From positions 131,501 to 195,500 of the forward strand of contig NZ_JXSL01000030.1 of assembly GCF_000829825.1 (NCBI RefSeq): 64,000 nucleotides of DNA, read 5' to 3'. The notes beneath the pieces are model-generated. The model saw nothing but the letters and a program-made list of their open reading frames with translations, was not told the DNA's origin and searched no databases. The position numbers and the translations under genes were made by a program. Positions 27,872 through 36,118 of the stretch are shown one piece after another. How positions within the stretch are numbered: position 1 is the first letter of the stretch; each line of letters starts with the position of its first letter. The stretch is from Paramagnetospirillum magnetotacticum MS-1 (GTDB lineage Bacteria > Pseudomonadota > Alphaproteobacteria > Rhodospirillales > Magnetospirillaceae).

Positions 27872-29299
27872 TCAGTCCAGCATATCGCTCAATCTGATCT
27901 TCGCTCGCCGCTGCGGCAGATTGGGATCGGGTTCGGCCTCGGGCGCATCAGGGTCAAAGGTCGGGCCTTCGGGCGCTTTCCGTAATAGCGCTTCGGCCAT
28001 CGCAGGATTCTCGGACAGCATGTCCATCCATGTCTTCATATCAAGCTGCTGTTTATCGTGGGTCAGTTCCTCCGAGCGCTGCTGCGGCTCGTCCTGGCCG
28101 TAGTGCTTGCGGATCATCTCCACGCTCGTTCCCATGTTCTTCGCCAACAGCCACACATCCACTCTGCCGTTGATCAGGCGGTCGGTCGCATAGGTATGGC
28201 GCAGGCTGTACGGCGCGAACTTTTCCCCATGCCGATTTGTCACCAAATCGACCGTCTTGAGCAGCGCTTCCATTCCATGGATGAAGCTCTTGATCGGCTT
28301 GCCCGTCGCTCTGTCGGCGAACACAGGATCGCGGGGCTTGGTCCAAGGCGAAAATGACTTGATGTATTGCAGGGCGCTCCATGTGTCCTCGCTGCTGACC
28401 GCGAGCCGTTTGCCTGTCTTCGTGTCATCACGGACATGGACATGGGCGATCTTACGAGTGCCAAACTCAGCCTTGGCCTCGGCCAGTTCGCAATCTTCCC
28501 ACCTGAGTTGCTGGTGCTCTTTCCCAGGGCGCAGGCCAGTCTCGAACATGAACCGCATATAGCCACAGAGCATCTTGCGGTCATGCTGCACCACGGGGCC
28601 GTTAGCACTCTCTATATACGGCCCCATGGCCGCTTCCACGCGCTTCCATTCCGAAGGCGAAAATGCTGGCCGCCGATTGTCCTCGCGGGGGTCTTCCTCA
28701 ATATCGGGGATTTGATCGCGCGTAATCCATTTGCGCTTCAACGCCGCCTTGAAGATGGCCTTGAGAATGAGGATTTCACCCGAGCGCTGCGTCTGCGCTT
28801 TCTTCGGCATTTTGGCCTTGATAAGCCTGCCGCCGCGCATATATTCCCGCGTTTCCTCCTTGGAACCAGGGCCGCTAATCCAGTAGTTCAAGCGCCAAAT
28901 CTTATACGCTTCGATGTGCTCCTGCATGATCGCGTCGATGGCCTTGCTCTTGAAATACGGTAGCAGATAGCGGTCGATGACGGCCTTGTTATCGCGTTGT
29001 GTCCGAGCCGTCTTTTTCCCTGACGCTACAGCAGCAGCGAGGTCTTCAAGGTACGCATCGACCGACCGCTGGAAGGTGCGGCTGTGAATGGCAATGCCGC
29101 GACGGTGATCAGCGGTCAGTTCGTAGAACTTTTCGAGGGCGACTTCCTTGGCCTCGTCCAAGTCGCGCTTGCCCGTCGTTTTGGTCACATAGCCTTTGTG
29201 GCCCTTGATCTTGTAGCGAGCCGTCCAAGTCAACGTCCCCATATAGAGACGCTGGTACAGCGCTATAGCGCCATCGAGAATATGAACAACATTGCCCAT
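27872..29299 (-). CDS. Tyrosine-type integrase
   Basis: Integrase of 475 residues. An N-terminal arm/core-binding region is followed by a catalytic domain with Arg in 'ETGLRPGKEHQQL', Arg-His in 'YSLRHTYATDRL', and the nucleophile Tyr in 'IRKHYGQ'. The ATG at 29299 has GAGGCGGAA upstream; the frame stays open 39 codons further. The start is 155 bp from the 17-bp tRNA-Gln-derived repeat at 29454. The other island integrase starts 149 bp from the intact tRNA. Both may therefore target the same tRNA. Confidence 0.9.
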   Translation of the reverse strand: MGNVVHILDGAIALYQRLYMGTLTWTARYKIKGHKGYVTKTTGKRDLDEAKEVALEKFYELTADHRRGIAIHSRTFQRSVDAYLEDLAAAVASGKKTARTQRDNKAVIDRYLLPYFKSKAIDAIMQEHIEAYKIWRLNYWISGPGSKEETREYMRGGRLIKAKMPKKAQTQRSGEILILKAIFKAALKRKWITRDQIPDIEEDPREDNRRPAFSPSEWKRVEAAMGPYIESANGPVVQHDRKMLCGYMRFMFETGLRPGKEHQQLRWEDCELAEAKAEFGTRKIAHVHVRDDTKTGKRLAVSSEDTWSALQYIKSFSPWTKPRDPVFADRATGKPIKSFIHGMEALLKTVDLVTNRHGEKFAPYSLRHTYATDRLINGRVDVWLLAKNMGTSVEMIRKHYGQDEPQQRSEELTHDKQQLDMKTWMDMLSENPAMAEALLRKAPEGPTFDPDAPEAEPDPNLPQRRAKIRLSDMLD

Positions 29300-29453
29300 T
29301 TCCGCCTCGCAAAGGCCCAATTTATTGCGGTGCAGCACGGCCAAAATGACCAATGAGCAGCGTTGGACCACTGCTAATGTACTGCTAATGCTTTTTTTGG
29401 GCAATGCGACCGCCAAGGCGATCTGCTAACGCATTGTATTTATTGGCAAAAGT

Positions 29454-29470
29454 TGGCTGGGGGACTAGGA
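29454..29470. repeat. Attachment-site copy (17 bp of tRNA-Gln 3' end)
   Basis: TGGCTGGGGGACTAGGA, identical to 38286-38302, which is the 3' end of tRNA-Gln(CTG) including the encoded CCA. Such duplication is the footprint of integrase-mediated insertion at a tRNA 3' end. Flanking bases differ from the tRNA. The 29300-29560 gap holding it also carries the promoter of the integrase at 29299 and no other gene. Confidence 0.85.
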
Positions 29471-29560
29471 CCCCGATTTCGCTCAAAGCGAACAGCCTAA
29501 CCATTTGGAAAAGAAGAGATTTTTCTTCGCTCGATAGGGAGTGTGCGTCATCTTCGGGCT

Positions 29561-30037
29561 TCAGTCCAGCAGTTCATGCTTGGCGAATATCCAGCCGCTC
29601 GTGGGCGCCTTTGCGGATGGGACAGAGGGATCGCTACCACGTCGGCGCCCTACCGCCGGTCTGACGCTGATGGCCGGGCCGTAATACTCCACCAGCACCG
29701 TGCTGGGATGGTCCGCCGTCGCCTCCCGGATGATCCGCGCCCACAGGGCATGGCCGGCATCCATCACCGGCGCCAGCATGGCGGCGGCGCAGGCTGGGAC
29801 GTGGCCGACCTGGGCCTGTGCCGACCATAGGGCAATGGCGTTCTCGTCGTGGAGATTGTCCGGCTCGCGGATCGCCATCAGGATGTCGCCAAAGCCAGCC
29901 CCGTCCATGTGGGCGCCGGGATAGTAGAAGGCACCAGCCACCCGATCCGCCGCCATGGCGGCGTCGGGCCGGGCTACCAACCAAGCCCGGCCCTCGGCGA
30001 CGGCCATCTCCCGCTCCAGCCGTTCGTGGGCACTCAT
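29561..30037 (-). CDS. HIRAN-domain protein
   Basis: Protein of 158 residues with a HIRAN domain: 'VAGAFYYPGA', 'REPDNLHDENAIAL' and 'VGHVPA' follow the family pattern. HIRAN domains are linked to recognition of DNA ends or stalled forks. The start overlaps the stop of the upstream DUF3987-like ATPase (TCAT), so they are translationally coupled. The C-terminal tail ('PSVPSAKAPTSGW') is unlike the family and ends 90 bp from the attachment repeat. Confidence 0.8.
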   Translation of the reverse strand: MSAHERLEREMAVAEGRAWLVARPDAAMAADRVAGAFYYPGAHMDGAGFGDILMAIREPDNLHDENAIALWSAQAQVGHVPACAAAMLAPVMDAGHALWARIIREATADHPSTVLVEYYGPAISVRPAVGRRRGSDPSVPSAKAPTSGWIFAKHELLD

Positions 30038-31332
30038 GCTGCAGCCTTGTCATCGGCCAGGCCGGTGTTGTCATTGGCTCCCGGCAGCGGTGTCATGACC
30101 TCCAACACGAACTCCGCCATGACGTTGTTCTGGATGTCGCGGACGCCGGAGATCAGCTCCCGCTTGCTCGGGCGGTGGCCGATCTTGGCCTGGAAGACCT
30201 CGGCCTTGACGATGACCGCCTCCAGCTTGCTCAGGTTGTAGCCGTCCAGCAGGCGCCGCGCGTCGGTCAGGTGCAGCACCGCCACCCGCATGGCCCAGCC
30301 CACGTCCTCGGCGTCGATCCGAGCGTCGTCCTTGCCCAGCAGGACGTGGTAGATGGCGGCATATTTGAAGACGCGCCACATGACGCGCCGGAAGAAGCTG
30401 GCGGGGATGGCATGGTGCTGTTCGAAGTGGTGGCGGAAGCCGGCCTCGAATTCCGCTTCGGCCTCGGGCGTCACCGTGTAGAGGGAATGCAGCGGCAGGG
30501 CGGCGATGGTCTCCCATGCCGCCTGCAGCGGGGCTAGGTTGCCCGCCTCCTCGACGCGGTAGATCGGGAAGCGATGGGGCGGACGGGCCGGATCCGCTTC
30601 GCCGATGACAATGCCGAACCTCTGCATGAAGCCGTCCAGCATGCTCTCGGCCGAGACGATGGTGGTGAAGGTCTCGAACACCGTGGTGCCCAGGATCACC
30701 AAGGCCGGTTCCTCCACCTCGATGGAGCCCTTGGCGGTGCGCCGGGCCAGCGGCTTCCCGTCATGGGCGCGCAGCAGGTATTCCCTCATCTCCTCGGCAT
30801 AGGACTGGGTCTCGATGCGCCGCAGGAACTGGCCCCATTCATCCTGCAGCCACAGGCCGCGATTGTGCGCAGCCAGCTCCTCAATGAAGCGGGCGGAGGT
30901 GGTGGTCTCGGGGAACAGCCGAACCGGCATGACGCGAGCCAGCACCGAGGCGGTCTTGGTCTTGCCCGCCCCGCTGGGGGCCAGCAGGGTCGACCACAGA
31001 TCCGGCTTCAGCCTGGTGCCCGCCACCTCGATCTCCACTCCCCGATCCAGCAGGTAGGCAGCCATGATGTGCAGCACCATGAAGGCGGGCAGTTCCAGGG
31101 GGAAGTCCGTGGTCCGTTCGAACAGGCTGACCGCCCGGTCCAGCAGGCTCCCTGGCGGCATGATGGTAAGACCCCGCCAGGTGGTCGAGGGCGTCTTGGC
31201 GGCCAGTAGGCCGCGAAGGGCTTCGGTCTGCTCGGCCCCCAACCGCCTCTCGGCGATCAGGTCCAGCAGGCTCAATTGCACCGGCTTGACGGTAGACAGC
31301 GTCCGCTTCCTCGCTCGAATTACCTTCGGCAT
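30034..31332 (-). CDS. DUF3987/YfjI-like P-loop ATPase (element replication or maintenance)
   Basis: Protein of 432 residues with Walker A 'APSGAGKTKTAS' and an acidic Walker B-like 'LWLQDEWGQFL', typical of DUF3987 ATPases found in phages and mobilisable elements, where they resemble primase-helicases. The C-terminal part has a winged-helix-like 'HRPSKRELISGVRDIQN'. The ATG at 31332 has a strong GGGAGGGAGAG site; the open frame continues 250 codons upstream through non-protein-like sequence. It is divergent from the relaxase gene and coupled to the HIRAN gene. Confidence 0.75.
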   Translation of the reverse strand: MPKVIRARKRTLSTVKPVQLSLLDLIAERRLGAEQTEALRGLLAAKTPSTTWRGLTIMPPGSLLDRAVSLFERTTDFPLELPAFMVLHIMAAYLLDRGVEIEVAGTRLKPDLWSTLLAPSGAGKTKTASVLARVMPVRLFPETTTSARFIEELAAHNRGLWLQDEWGQFLRRIETQSYAEEMREYLLRAHDGKPLARRTAKGSIEVEEPALVILGTTVFETFTTIVSAESMLDGFMQRFGIVIGEADPARPPHRFPIYRVEEAGNLAPLQAAWETIAALPLHSLYTVTPEAEAEFEAGFRHHFEQHHAIPASFFRRVMWRVFKYAAIYHVLLGKDDARIDAEDVGWAMRVAVLHLTDARRLLDGYNLSKLEAVIVKAEVFQAKIGHRPSKRELISGVRDIQNNVMAEFVLEVMTPLPGANDNTGLADDKAAA

Positions 31333-31795
31333 GGTTCTCTCCCTCCCTGGGGCGGACGGTCTTGCCCGCTGGTGTCGACCTATGCCCCCGTCGGCGGGTA
31401 TCAAGTCGGGAGGGAAGTTTTTTTGCTGCCGCCGTGCCCCCCCTACCGTCAGCGCCAGCAGATTGGGCGAAACCCTAGGCACACCGCGCCTCTCAGGGCG
31501 ATTTGGGGCCGTCTGCAGTGCGTCTACAGCCCATCGGCACTTGGGTGCGGTGGGCGCGATGTCCGGTCTCGCCGCAATCCTCCATCGTCGATTGGGGGGG
31601 CGATCGGCGCCGCTGGTTGTTCCTGTTTTCTGGGGTCCAGGGCTCTCCCTGGCATACGGTCGGCATTCGCGAAGAGAATCCCGACGGCGTAGGTGCCGCC
31701 TTTTAGGCGAGCTGGCTCTTTTTTGCCTTTTCCCCGTTGACCTTCCCTTTTTTCGCTCGATGTCGACGGCGGGGCGATTTCGCAAGGAGGGCGTC
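31333..31795. other. Divergent intergenic region, likely oriT and promoters
   Basis: 463 bp between the divergent ATPase and relaxase genes. MobV elements usually carry oriT just upstream of mob, so this is the expected place. I did not recognise a convincing oriT inverted repeat. The last 100 bp before the relaxase are T- and C-rich. Confidence 0.5.
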
Positions 31796-33211
31796 ATGGC
31801 GGACAACGACAACAATGGCGGTGGCGGCGGGCCGATGTGTATCCTTCGCCATGGGCGGAAGTCACATACGTGGGGGGAGCTTCGACAGGCTACGCAGCAC
31901 ACCGTCCGGGATCCGGCCGTAAGCTGGTTGGGAGACAATATCGACCCCGAACGGAGCGCCACCAATTTGGTCCTGGTGGGCACTGGCGACGTGGTCGAGG
32001 ACGTGCGGACGCGCTTGGCCGCCGTCGGCCTGGAGCCGAAGGCCGGCCAGGTCGTCGCCCGCGAGTTGCTGGTCACCGCCTCCCACGCCTATTTCGGCGG
32101 CGATGGCCATACCGGCCGAGACGGCGACTGGGACCAGGATCGCCTTACGGCCTGGAGGTCGGCGACCGTCCAGTTCCTCCATGGCGAGTTCGGCGCCAAT
32201 CTCGTCACCGTCACCCTCCATCTCGACGAATCCGTTCCGCACGCCCACGTTTGGGTCACGACGGCGGTCAATGTGCAGAAGAACGGGCGAGGCCGACCCC
32301 GCAAGGATGGCACCAAGGCGGCGCCGGTCATGGGCTGGACCCTCAACCACGACAAGGTGATGGGAAGCGGCAAGGAGGCGTTCGCCGCCCGCCAGGACCG
32401 CTACGCCGACGCCATGGAGCCCCTGGGCCTGAAGCGCGGCCAGCGCCAGAGCAAGGCCCACCACAAGCCGATCCGCAAGTTCTACGCCGAGCTGGAGGAC
32501 CGGGGCGCTGCCGCCGAAGCCGAGCGCCAGGCCGCGCGCGAAACCCGCCTGCAAGCCGAACAGGACGCCATCCGCGCCGATATCCTGCGCCAGGGTGCCG
32601 AGCACGCCACCATGCTGGCCCGACAGGCGCAGCAGGCCGCCGAGGCATCTCGCAAGGCCATCATCGCCGCCAGGACGGAGGCTGAAGAATCGCGGCGCCG
32701 AGCGGTCGAGGCCGAACAGGAACAGATCGCCCTGCTCGCCAATGTCAAAGGCGAGCGGGACACCGTGGAAGATGACAAACGCGCCCTTGGCATTTTTGTC
32801 AAAGCCCATGGCATCGAGAGGGAGTTCGACCAATGGCGGGCCGATACCAAGGCCGTCGCCGCTCTGCGACAAAACAAGGGAGCGGAATGGGGCCAGTATG
32901 AAAAGTCATTGGCGGCTTATGCCACCGACCTCAATCAATACGGCACCCTGCGCGATATCATCGTCCGCCGGGCCGATCGGCATCTGCGGTTCCTGCTGGA
33001 GGTTGGTGCTATGGCCCTGGGGCATTCCTCGATCTTCCGCAATCCCGCCCGCCTCGTCACCGATGGCATTGCCGCCTGGCTGCGGCTCGTCGGCGGGAAT
33101 GATCTTGTCCAGCGTCACCGCACCGTTGTCGGCTGGATGCGGGAGTTCTGGGCCTCCGTGGTCGATGTCGCCATCGAGGAGCCGCAGCGGAACAGAGGGC
33201 GGGAGCGGTGA
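31796..33211 (+). CDS. MobV-family (Pre/Mob) relaxase
   Basis: Plasmid-type relaxase of 471 residues that nicks DNA at oriT for conjugative mobilisation. The diagnostic H-x-D-E-x-x-P-H-x-H motif is present as 'LHLDESVPHAHVW' near residue 145. The C-terminal half is a long charged coiled coil ('RQAARETRLQAEQDAIRAD' region) as in other MobV proteins. Start at 31796 after AAGGAGG. Its presence makes the element mobilisable by a helper conjugation system. Confidence 0.9.
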   Translation: MADNDNNGGGGGPMCILRHGRKSHTWGELRQATQHTVRDPAVSWLGDNIDPERSATNLVLVGTGDVVEDVRTRLAAVGLEPKAGQVVARELLVTASHAYFGGDGHTGRDGDWDQDRLTAWRSATVQFLHGEFGANLVTVTLHLDESVPHAHVWVTTAVNVQKNGRGRPRKDGTKAAPVMGWTLNHDKVMGSGKEAFAARQDRYADAMEPLGLKRGQRQSKAHHKPIRKFYAELEDRGAAAEAERQAARETRLQAEQDAIRADILRQGAEHATMLARQAQQAAEASRKAIIAARTEAEESRRRAVEAEQEQIALLANVKGERDTVEDDKRALGIFVKAHGIEREFDQWRADTKAVAALRQNKGAEWGQYEKSLAAYATDLNQYGTLRDIIVRRADRHLRFLLEVGAMALGHSSIFRNPARLVTDGIAAWLRLVGGNDLVQRHRTVVGWMREFWASVVDVAIEEPQRNRGRER

Positions 33212-33405
33212 CGTTGGATAGTACCTCTCATATGACTGGGTCGTGCAAGACCCAGCTATGTCATCGACCTGAAATATTTTTGCACCTGGCGCAAGGTCAT
33301 GCTCCGCAAGGTGCGGCTTTCAACATTCGGAATATGATTTGGCGCTTCTCCGGGCTCATGATGGAGGCTATTCTTGCCCGGAACCTGAAAGGACTGGCAG
33401 TTCAT

Positions 33406-34377
33406 ATGGGAAATCCGGGCTGTAAAAGCTGCGTAGAAAAAGCCGCGCGGTTGGATCTGGGAGGCACGCTGGCCCAAGCGGTATTTCGGAGCCTGCTCGG
33501 TGTCATGTCAGGCAGTATGGGCATGGCCGCACAGGGTTTGTATTCCATCGGTGACGCCATCACCAAGAGCCTTACTCTCGCCAGCATCCGAATTTCCAAG
33601 ATTCCACCGAGTAAGACTTTTCCATTTGGGGCCGGAAAGATTCTGTTTGTCACCTCGCTTATCATCGGAATATCCCTCATCGGGACAGGCGTCTTTCTGG
33701 CCAGCACGAGCTTCAATGAGCCGAAGACTGTGGAGGCAACAAGCTCCCTGTTTGCCATCGTCGGCGTCATAATCTCCGCAGCTTTCAGCGAACTGATGTC
33801 GCGCTATCTTTCATGCGTCGCCAAGGAAAATGACAACATTGCACTCCGTTCTGCGAGCCGTGACAATCGCATCGATGCGATCACCTCCATCGTCGTATTC
33901 ACCGGAATTGTTCTTTCCGATGCTGGGATTGATGCTGCTGATCACATCGCCGCGCTCCTCGTCTCCGTCATCGTCATGAATATGGGCAGAATCATCGCTT
34001 GGGATGCCATCAAGGGCCTTTTGGACGTCTCTGTTCCGCGCGAAGCCCTTGATGAAATTGCCCGCAAGTCACGGGCGATAAAGGGCGTTAGAGAGATCAA
34101 GCTAATTCGTGGCCGCAGCCTCGGAGAGTTCTGGGAAATATATATGCATGTTTCGGTTGATGAAACGCTGACGGTTGCCGAAAGCAACGCCATCGTTAGC
34201 AGCCTGAGGGAAAATATCCTTGGTAGTTTTCCAGACGTTCAGCATGCTTGGATCATCACGGTGCCAGACAAGAGCCGAAAAGGTGATGTCCCGGATTACT
34301 GGGCGGATCATTTATTCGCGGACGCGATAAACATCGCGGAACAAGAGCCGTCGGCGGTGGGCCTGCCTTCGGAATAA
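33406..34377 (+). CDS. MamB/MamM-like CDF metal transporter
   Basis: Cation diffusion facilitator of 323 residues. Its layout matches the magnetosome iron transporters MamB and MamM: Cys at 6 and 9, 'LLGVMSGSMGMAA' in the first helix, 'LYSIGD' with Tyr46 and Asp50 at the MamM metal-site positions, 'ISK-x-P ... FPFGAGKI', and 'DNRIDAITS', close to MamB's D-N-R-S-D. About five or six membrane segments precede a cytoplasmic C-terminal domain ('IKGVREIKLIRGRSLGEFW'). The ATG at 33406 reproduces the family N-terminus; a GTG at 33208 overlapping the relaxase stop is open but atypical. It is cargo of the mobile element, beside a CZB gene. Confidence 0.85.
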   Translation: MGNPGCKSCVEKAARLDLGGTLAQAVFRSLLGVMSGSMGMAAQGLYSIGDAITKSLTLASIRISKIPPSKTFPFGAGKILFVTSLIIGISLIGTGVFLASTSFNEPKTVEATSSLFAIVGVIISAAFSELMSRYLSCVAKENDNIALRSASRDNRIDAITSIVVFTGIVLSDAGIDAADHIAALLVSVIVMNMGRIIAWDAIKGLLDVSVPREALDEIARKSRAIKGVREIKLIRGRSLGEFWEIYMHVSVDETLTVAESNAIVSSLRENILGSFPDVQHAWIITVPDKSRKGDVPDYWADHLFADAINIAEQEPSAVGLPSE

Positions 34378-34405
34378 TTTTCGCCATAGCCCACGATGAG
34401 GCACC

Positions 34406-34759
34406 ATGATTGACATATCAAAAGCGCGGCTGGTTCACCTTCGATGGCTTCTCCAGCTTGAAAAGAGGATCCGGCACGAATCGGCGCCGACACTTGAATC
34501 CTGTCGGACGTGTGAGCTCGGGAAATGGATATATTCAGAGGCACTCGAAAAATATAGTGCATACCCAGAGATTTCGTTTCTCGAGAAACGTCACCGGCAT
34601 TTTCATGAAACAGCGGATATTCTGGTGAAATTGTTCGGTGACCGAAATTTTGTCGAGGCCGAAGTTGCTCTCGATGAGTTGAAGCGTGATAGCCAAGATC
34701 TCATTTTCATGCTGACAATGTTTGAATATCGCTACACCGGGTTCAATGAGGCCAGCTGA
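34406..34759 (+). CDS. Stand-alone CZB (chemoreceptor zinc-binding) domain protein
   Basis: Soluble protein of 117 residues with the CZB metal-ligand set: His in 'LVHLRWLLQL' (H-x-x-W), Cys in 'CELGKWIY' and two His in 'EKRHRHFHETAD'. CZB domains bind zinc and usually sit at the end of chemoreceptors or cyclases; a free-standing one would act in trans or as a metal buffer. It starts 28 bp after the MamB-like gene and precedes the excisionase-like gene by 13 bp, so the three probably form one operon. Confidence 0.82.
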   Translation: MIDISKARLVHLRWLLQLEKRIRHESAPTLESCRTCELGKWIYSEALEKYSAYPEISFLEKRHRHFHETADILVKLFGDRNFVEAEVALDELKRDSQDLIFMLTMFEYRYTGFNEAS

Positions 34760-34772
34760 GAAGGAGAAACCC

Positions 34773-35078
34773 ATGGCGAAGTCATCAAAGTCGCTAATTT
34801 CTATTGATAAGATTTTAGAAATTTTAGCCTCTGCTATTAGTATCGTTCTTGGGCTATTCGGACTTAGCCAGCACTACGGCTCCAATACGATAAAGCCGGC
34901 GCGTATTTATTCCAGCGGCGATGCCGCTGAATTTTTGGAGATGGATCGTCTGGACGTGCTCAAGCTCATCAAGAGTGGCGCGATCCAAGCCACCAAGGGT
35001 GGCAACGGCAACTATCTGATTGTCGGCCAGTCCCTGATCAATTACCTAGCCTCACCCACGATCTCATCATCCGACTAA
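34773..35078 (+). CDS. Membrane-anchored excisionase-like (helix-turn-helix) protein
   Basis: Protein of 101 residues with one N-terminal hydrophobic segment ('ILASAISIVLGLFGL', about 13-28). A MerR/excisionase-type domain follows ('IYSSGDAAEFLEMDRLDVLKLIKSGAI ... GNYLIVGQSLINYL', landmarks). In that family the domain reads as a small DNA-binding winged helix. The ATG at 34773 has AAGGAG upstream. Its 3' end overlaps that of the convergent FieF-like gene by four bases. A DNA-binding fold tethered to the membrane is unusual. Confidence 0.7.
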   Translation: MAKSSKSLISIDKILEILASAISIVLGLFGLSQHYGSNTIKPARIYSSGDAAEFLEMDRLDVLKLIKSGAIQATKGGNGNYLIVGQSLINYLASPTISSSD

Positions 35079-36034
35079 TCGGTCGCGTCGGCGTATTGGC
35101 CGGGGATAACAGGTCCGGTCATGCCACACCACGAACGGTGTCGCGACATGCCCACCGGCTCCTCGTGAACCTGAACCTCTGCGCTTGGATAGGCGGCGAG
35201 GATAATGTCGATGGTTTCCTCGGTATAGCGATGGGCGTCATGTAGCGACAGGTCGGGGTTCATCTCGACATGGAGTTGTATGAAAATCTGCGGCCCCGCC
35301 GAGCGCGTGCGCAGATCATGAACCCCTTTCACTTCTGGATGGGACAGCGCCAGATCCCGGATCTTGTGCCTCTCTGCATCGGAGAGTTCACGGTCCAGAA
35401 GGATGCCGACGGATTCGCCAAGGATCGTCTTGGCGTTCAAGGCCAGATAAACCGCGACACCAAGGGCGAACGCAGAATCCACCCATGTCATTCCCGCGAG
35501 ACCGGTTAGCAATAGCGATATGATGATGCCGACATGGATTACTACGTCCGTTGTGTAATGGATCGCCTCTGCCCGCACTACAAGTGATCCGGTCAGGCGG
35601 ATCACATGCCGCTGATAAGCAAGCAACCCACCCGTCAGAACGATCACACCCGCCATGGCCCAAGCGCCCCATTCCGTATTGGCAACAGGGTGAGGGTAGC
35701 GGAGCCGATCCACGGCTTCGATGAGGATCATAATGGCGACGCCGAACAGGAAAACTGCTTCGGCCAGAGCCGCCAACGGTTCTATTTTACCGAAACCAAA
35801 CCGATGGGATCGACTGGCTGGGCTAAGTGCCTTGCGAACCGCCATGAAATTGGTCACCCCAACGCTGCAATCGAGGATCGAATCCATCAACGAGGTCAGG
35901 ACGCTCATTGAATCGGTCATGGCCCACGCTCCGATCTTCATGCCGAGCATGACGGTGCCGACAGCTAGGGCCGCAGTCGTCGCCGCCTTCTTCAGCCGAC
36001 CGACTTCTTCAGGCCCGGGAGCATAAGGTGTCAT
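35075..36034 (-). CDS. FieF-type CDF cation efflux transporter
   Basis: Cation diffusion facilitator of 319 residues, the classic iron/zinc/cadmium efflux type. Six membrane helices are expected. Metal-site pairs are seen as D-x-x-x-D in 'SLMDSILDCS' and H-x-x-x-D in 'HYTTDVVIH', the FieF arrangement. The C-terminal cytoplasmic domain has 'HPEVKGVHDLRTRSAG'. It differs from the MamB-like CDF in the same element, which has Y/D and N/D pairs. So the element carries two different CDF classes facing each other. Confidence 0.88.
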   Translation of the reverse strand: MTPYAPGPEEVGRLKKAATTAALAVGTVMLGMKIGAWAMTDSMSVLTSLMDSILDCSVGVTNFMAVRKALSPASRSHRFGFGKIEPLAALAEAVFLFGVAIMILIEAVDRLRYPHPVANTEWGAWAMAGVIVLTGGLLAYQRHVIRLTGSLVVRAEAIHYTTDVVIHVGIIISLLLTGLAGMTWVDSAFALGVAVYLALNAKTILGESVGILLDRELSDAERHKIRDLALSHPEVKGVHDLRTRSAGPQIFIQLHVEMNPDLSLHDAHRYTEETIDIILAAYPSAEVQVHEEPVGMSRHRSWCGMTGPVIPGQYADATD

Positions 36035-36118
36035 GGGGTGTGGTCCTCTGCTGTCGAAAACGCTTGGTGTACACCCTCGATTCGTACCGGCGGTTTAGTT
36101 CATTTGATATTATCACCG

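Larger units (their letters stand above)
22270..29453. mobile_element. Left genomic-island segment (bacteriohemerythrin cassettes, two recombinases)
   Basis: A lower-GC mosaic segment from the broken ATPase gene to the attachment-site copy at 29454. It contains an integrase whose start is 155 bp from that site, a small tyrosine recombinase and a decayed copy of it, three bacteriohemerythrins, a receiver protein and many short palindromes absent from the flanking backbone. The right end is supported by the tRNA-derived repeat; the left end is inferred from the truncated gene, because no exact third copy of the 17-bp repeat was found there. Confidence 0.6.
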
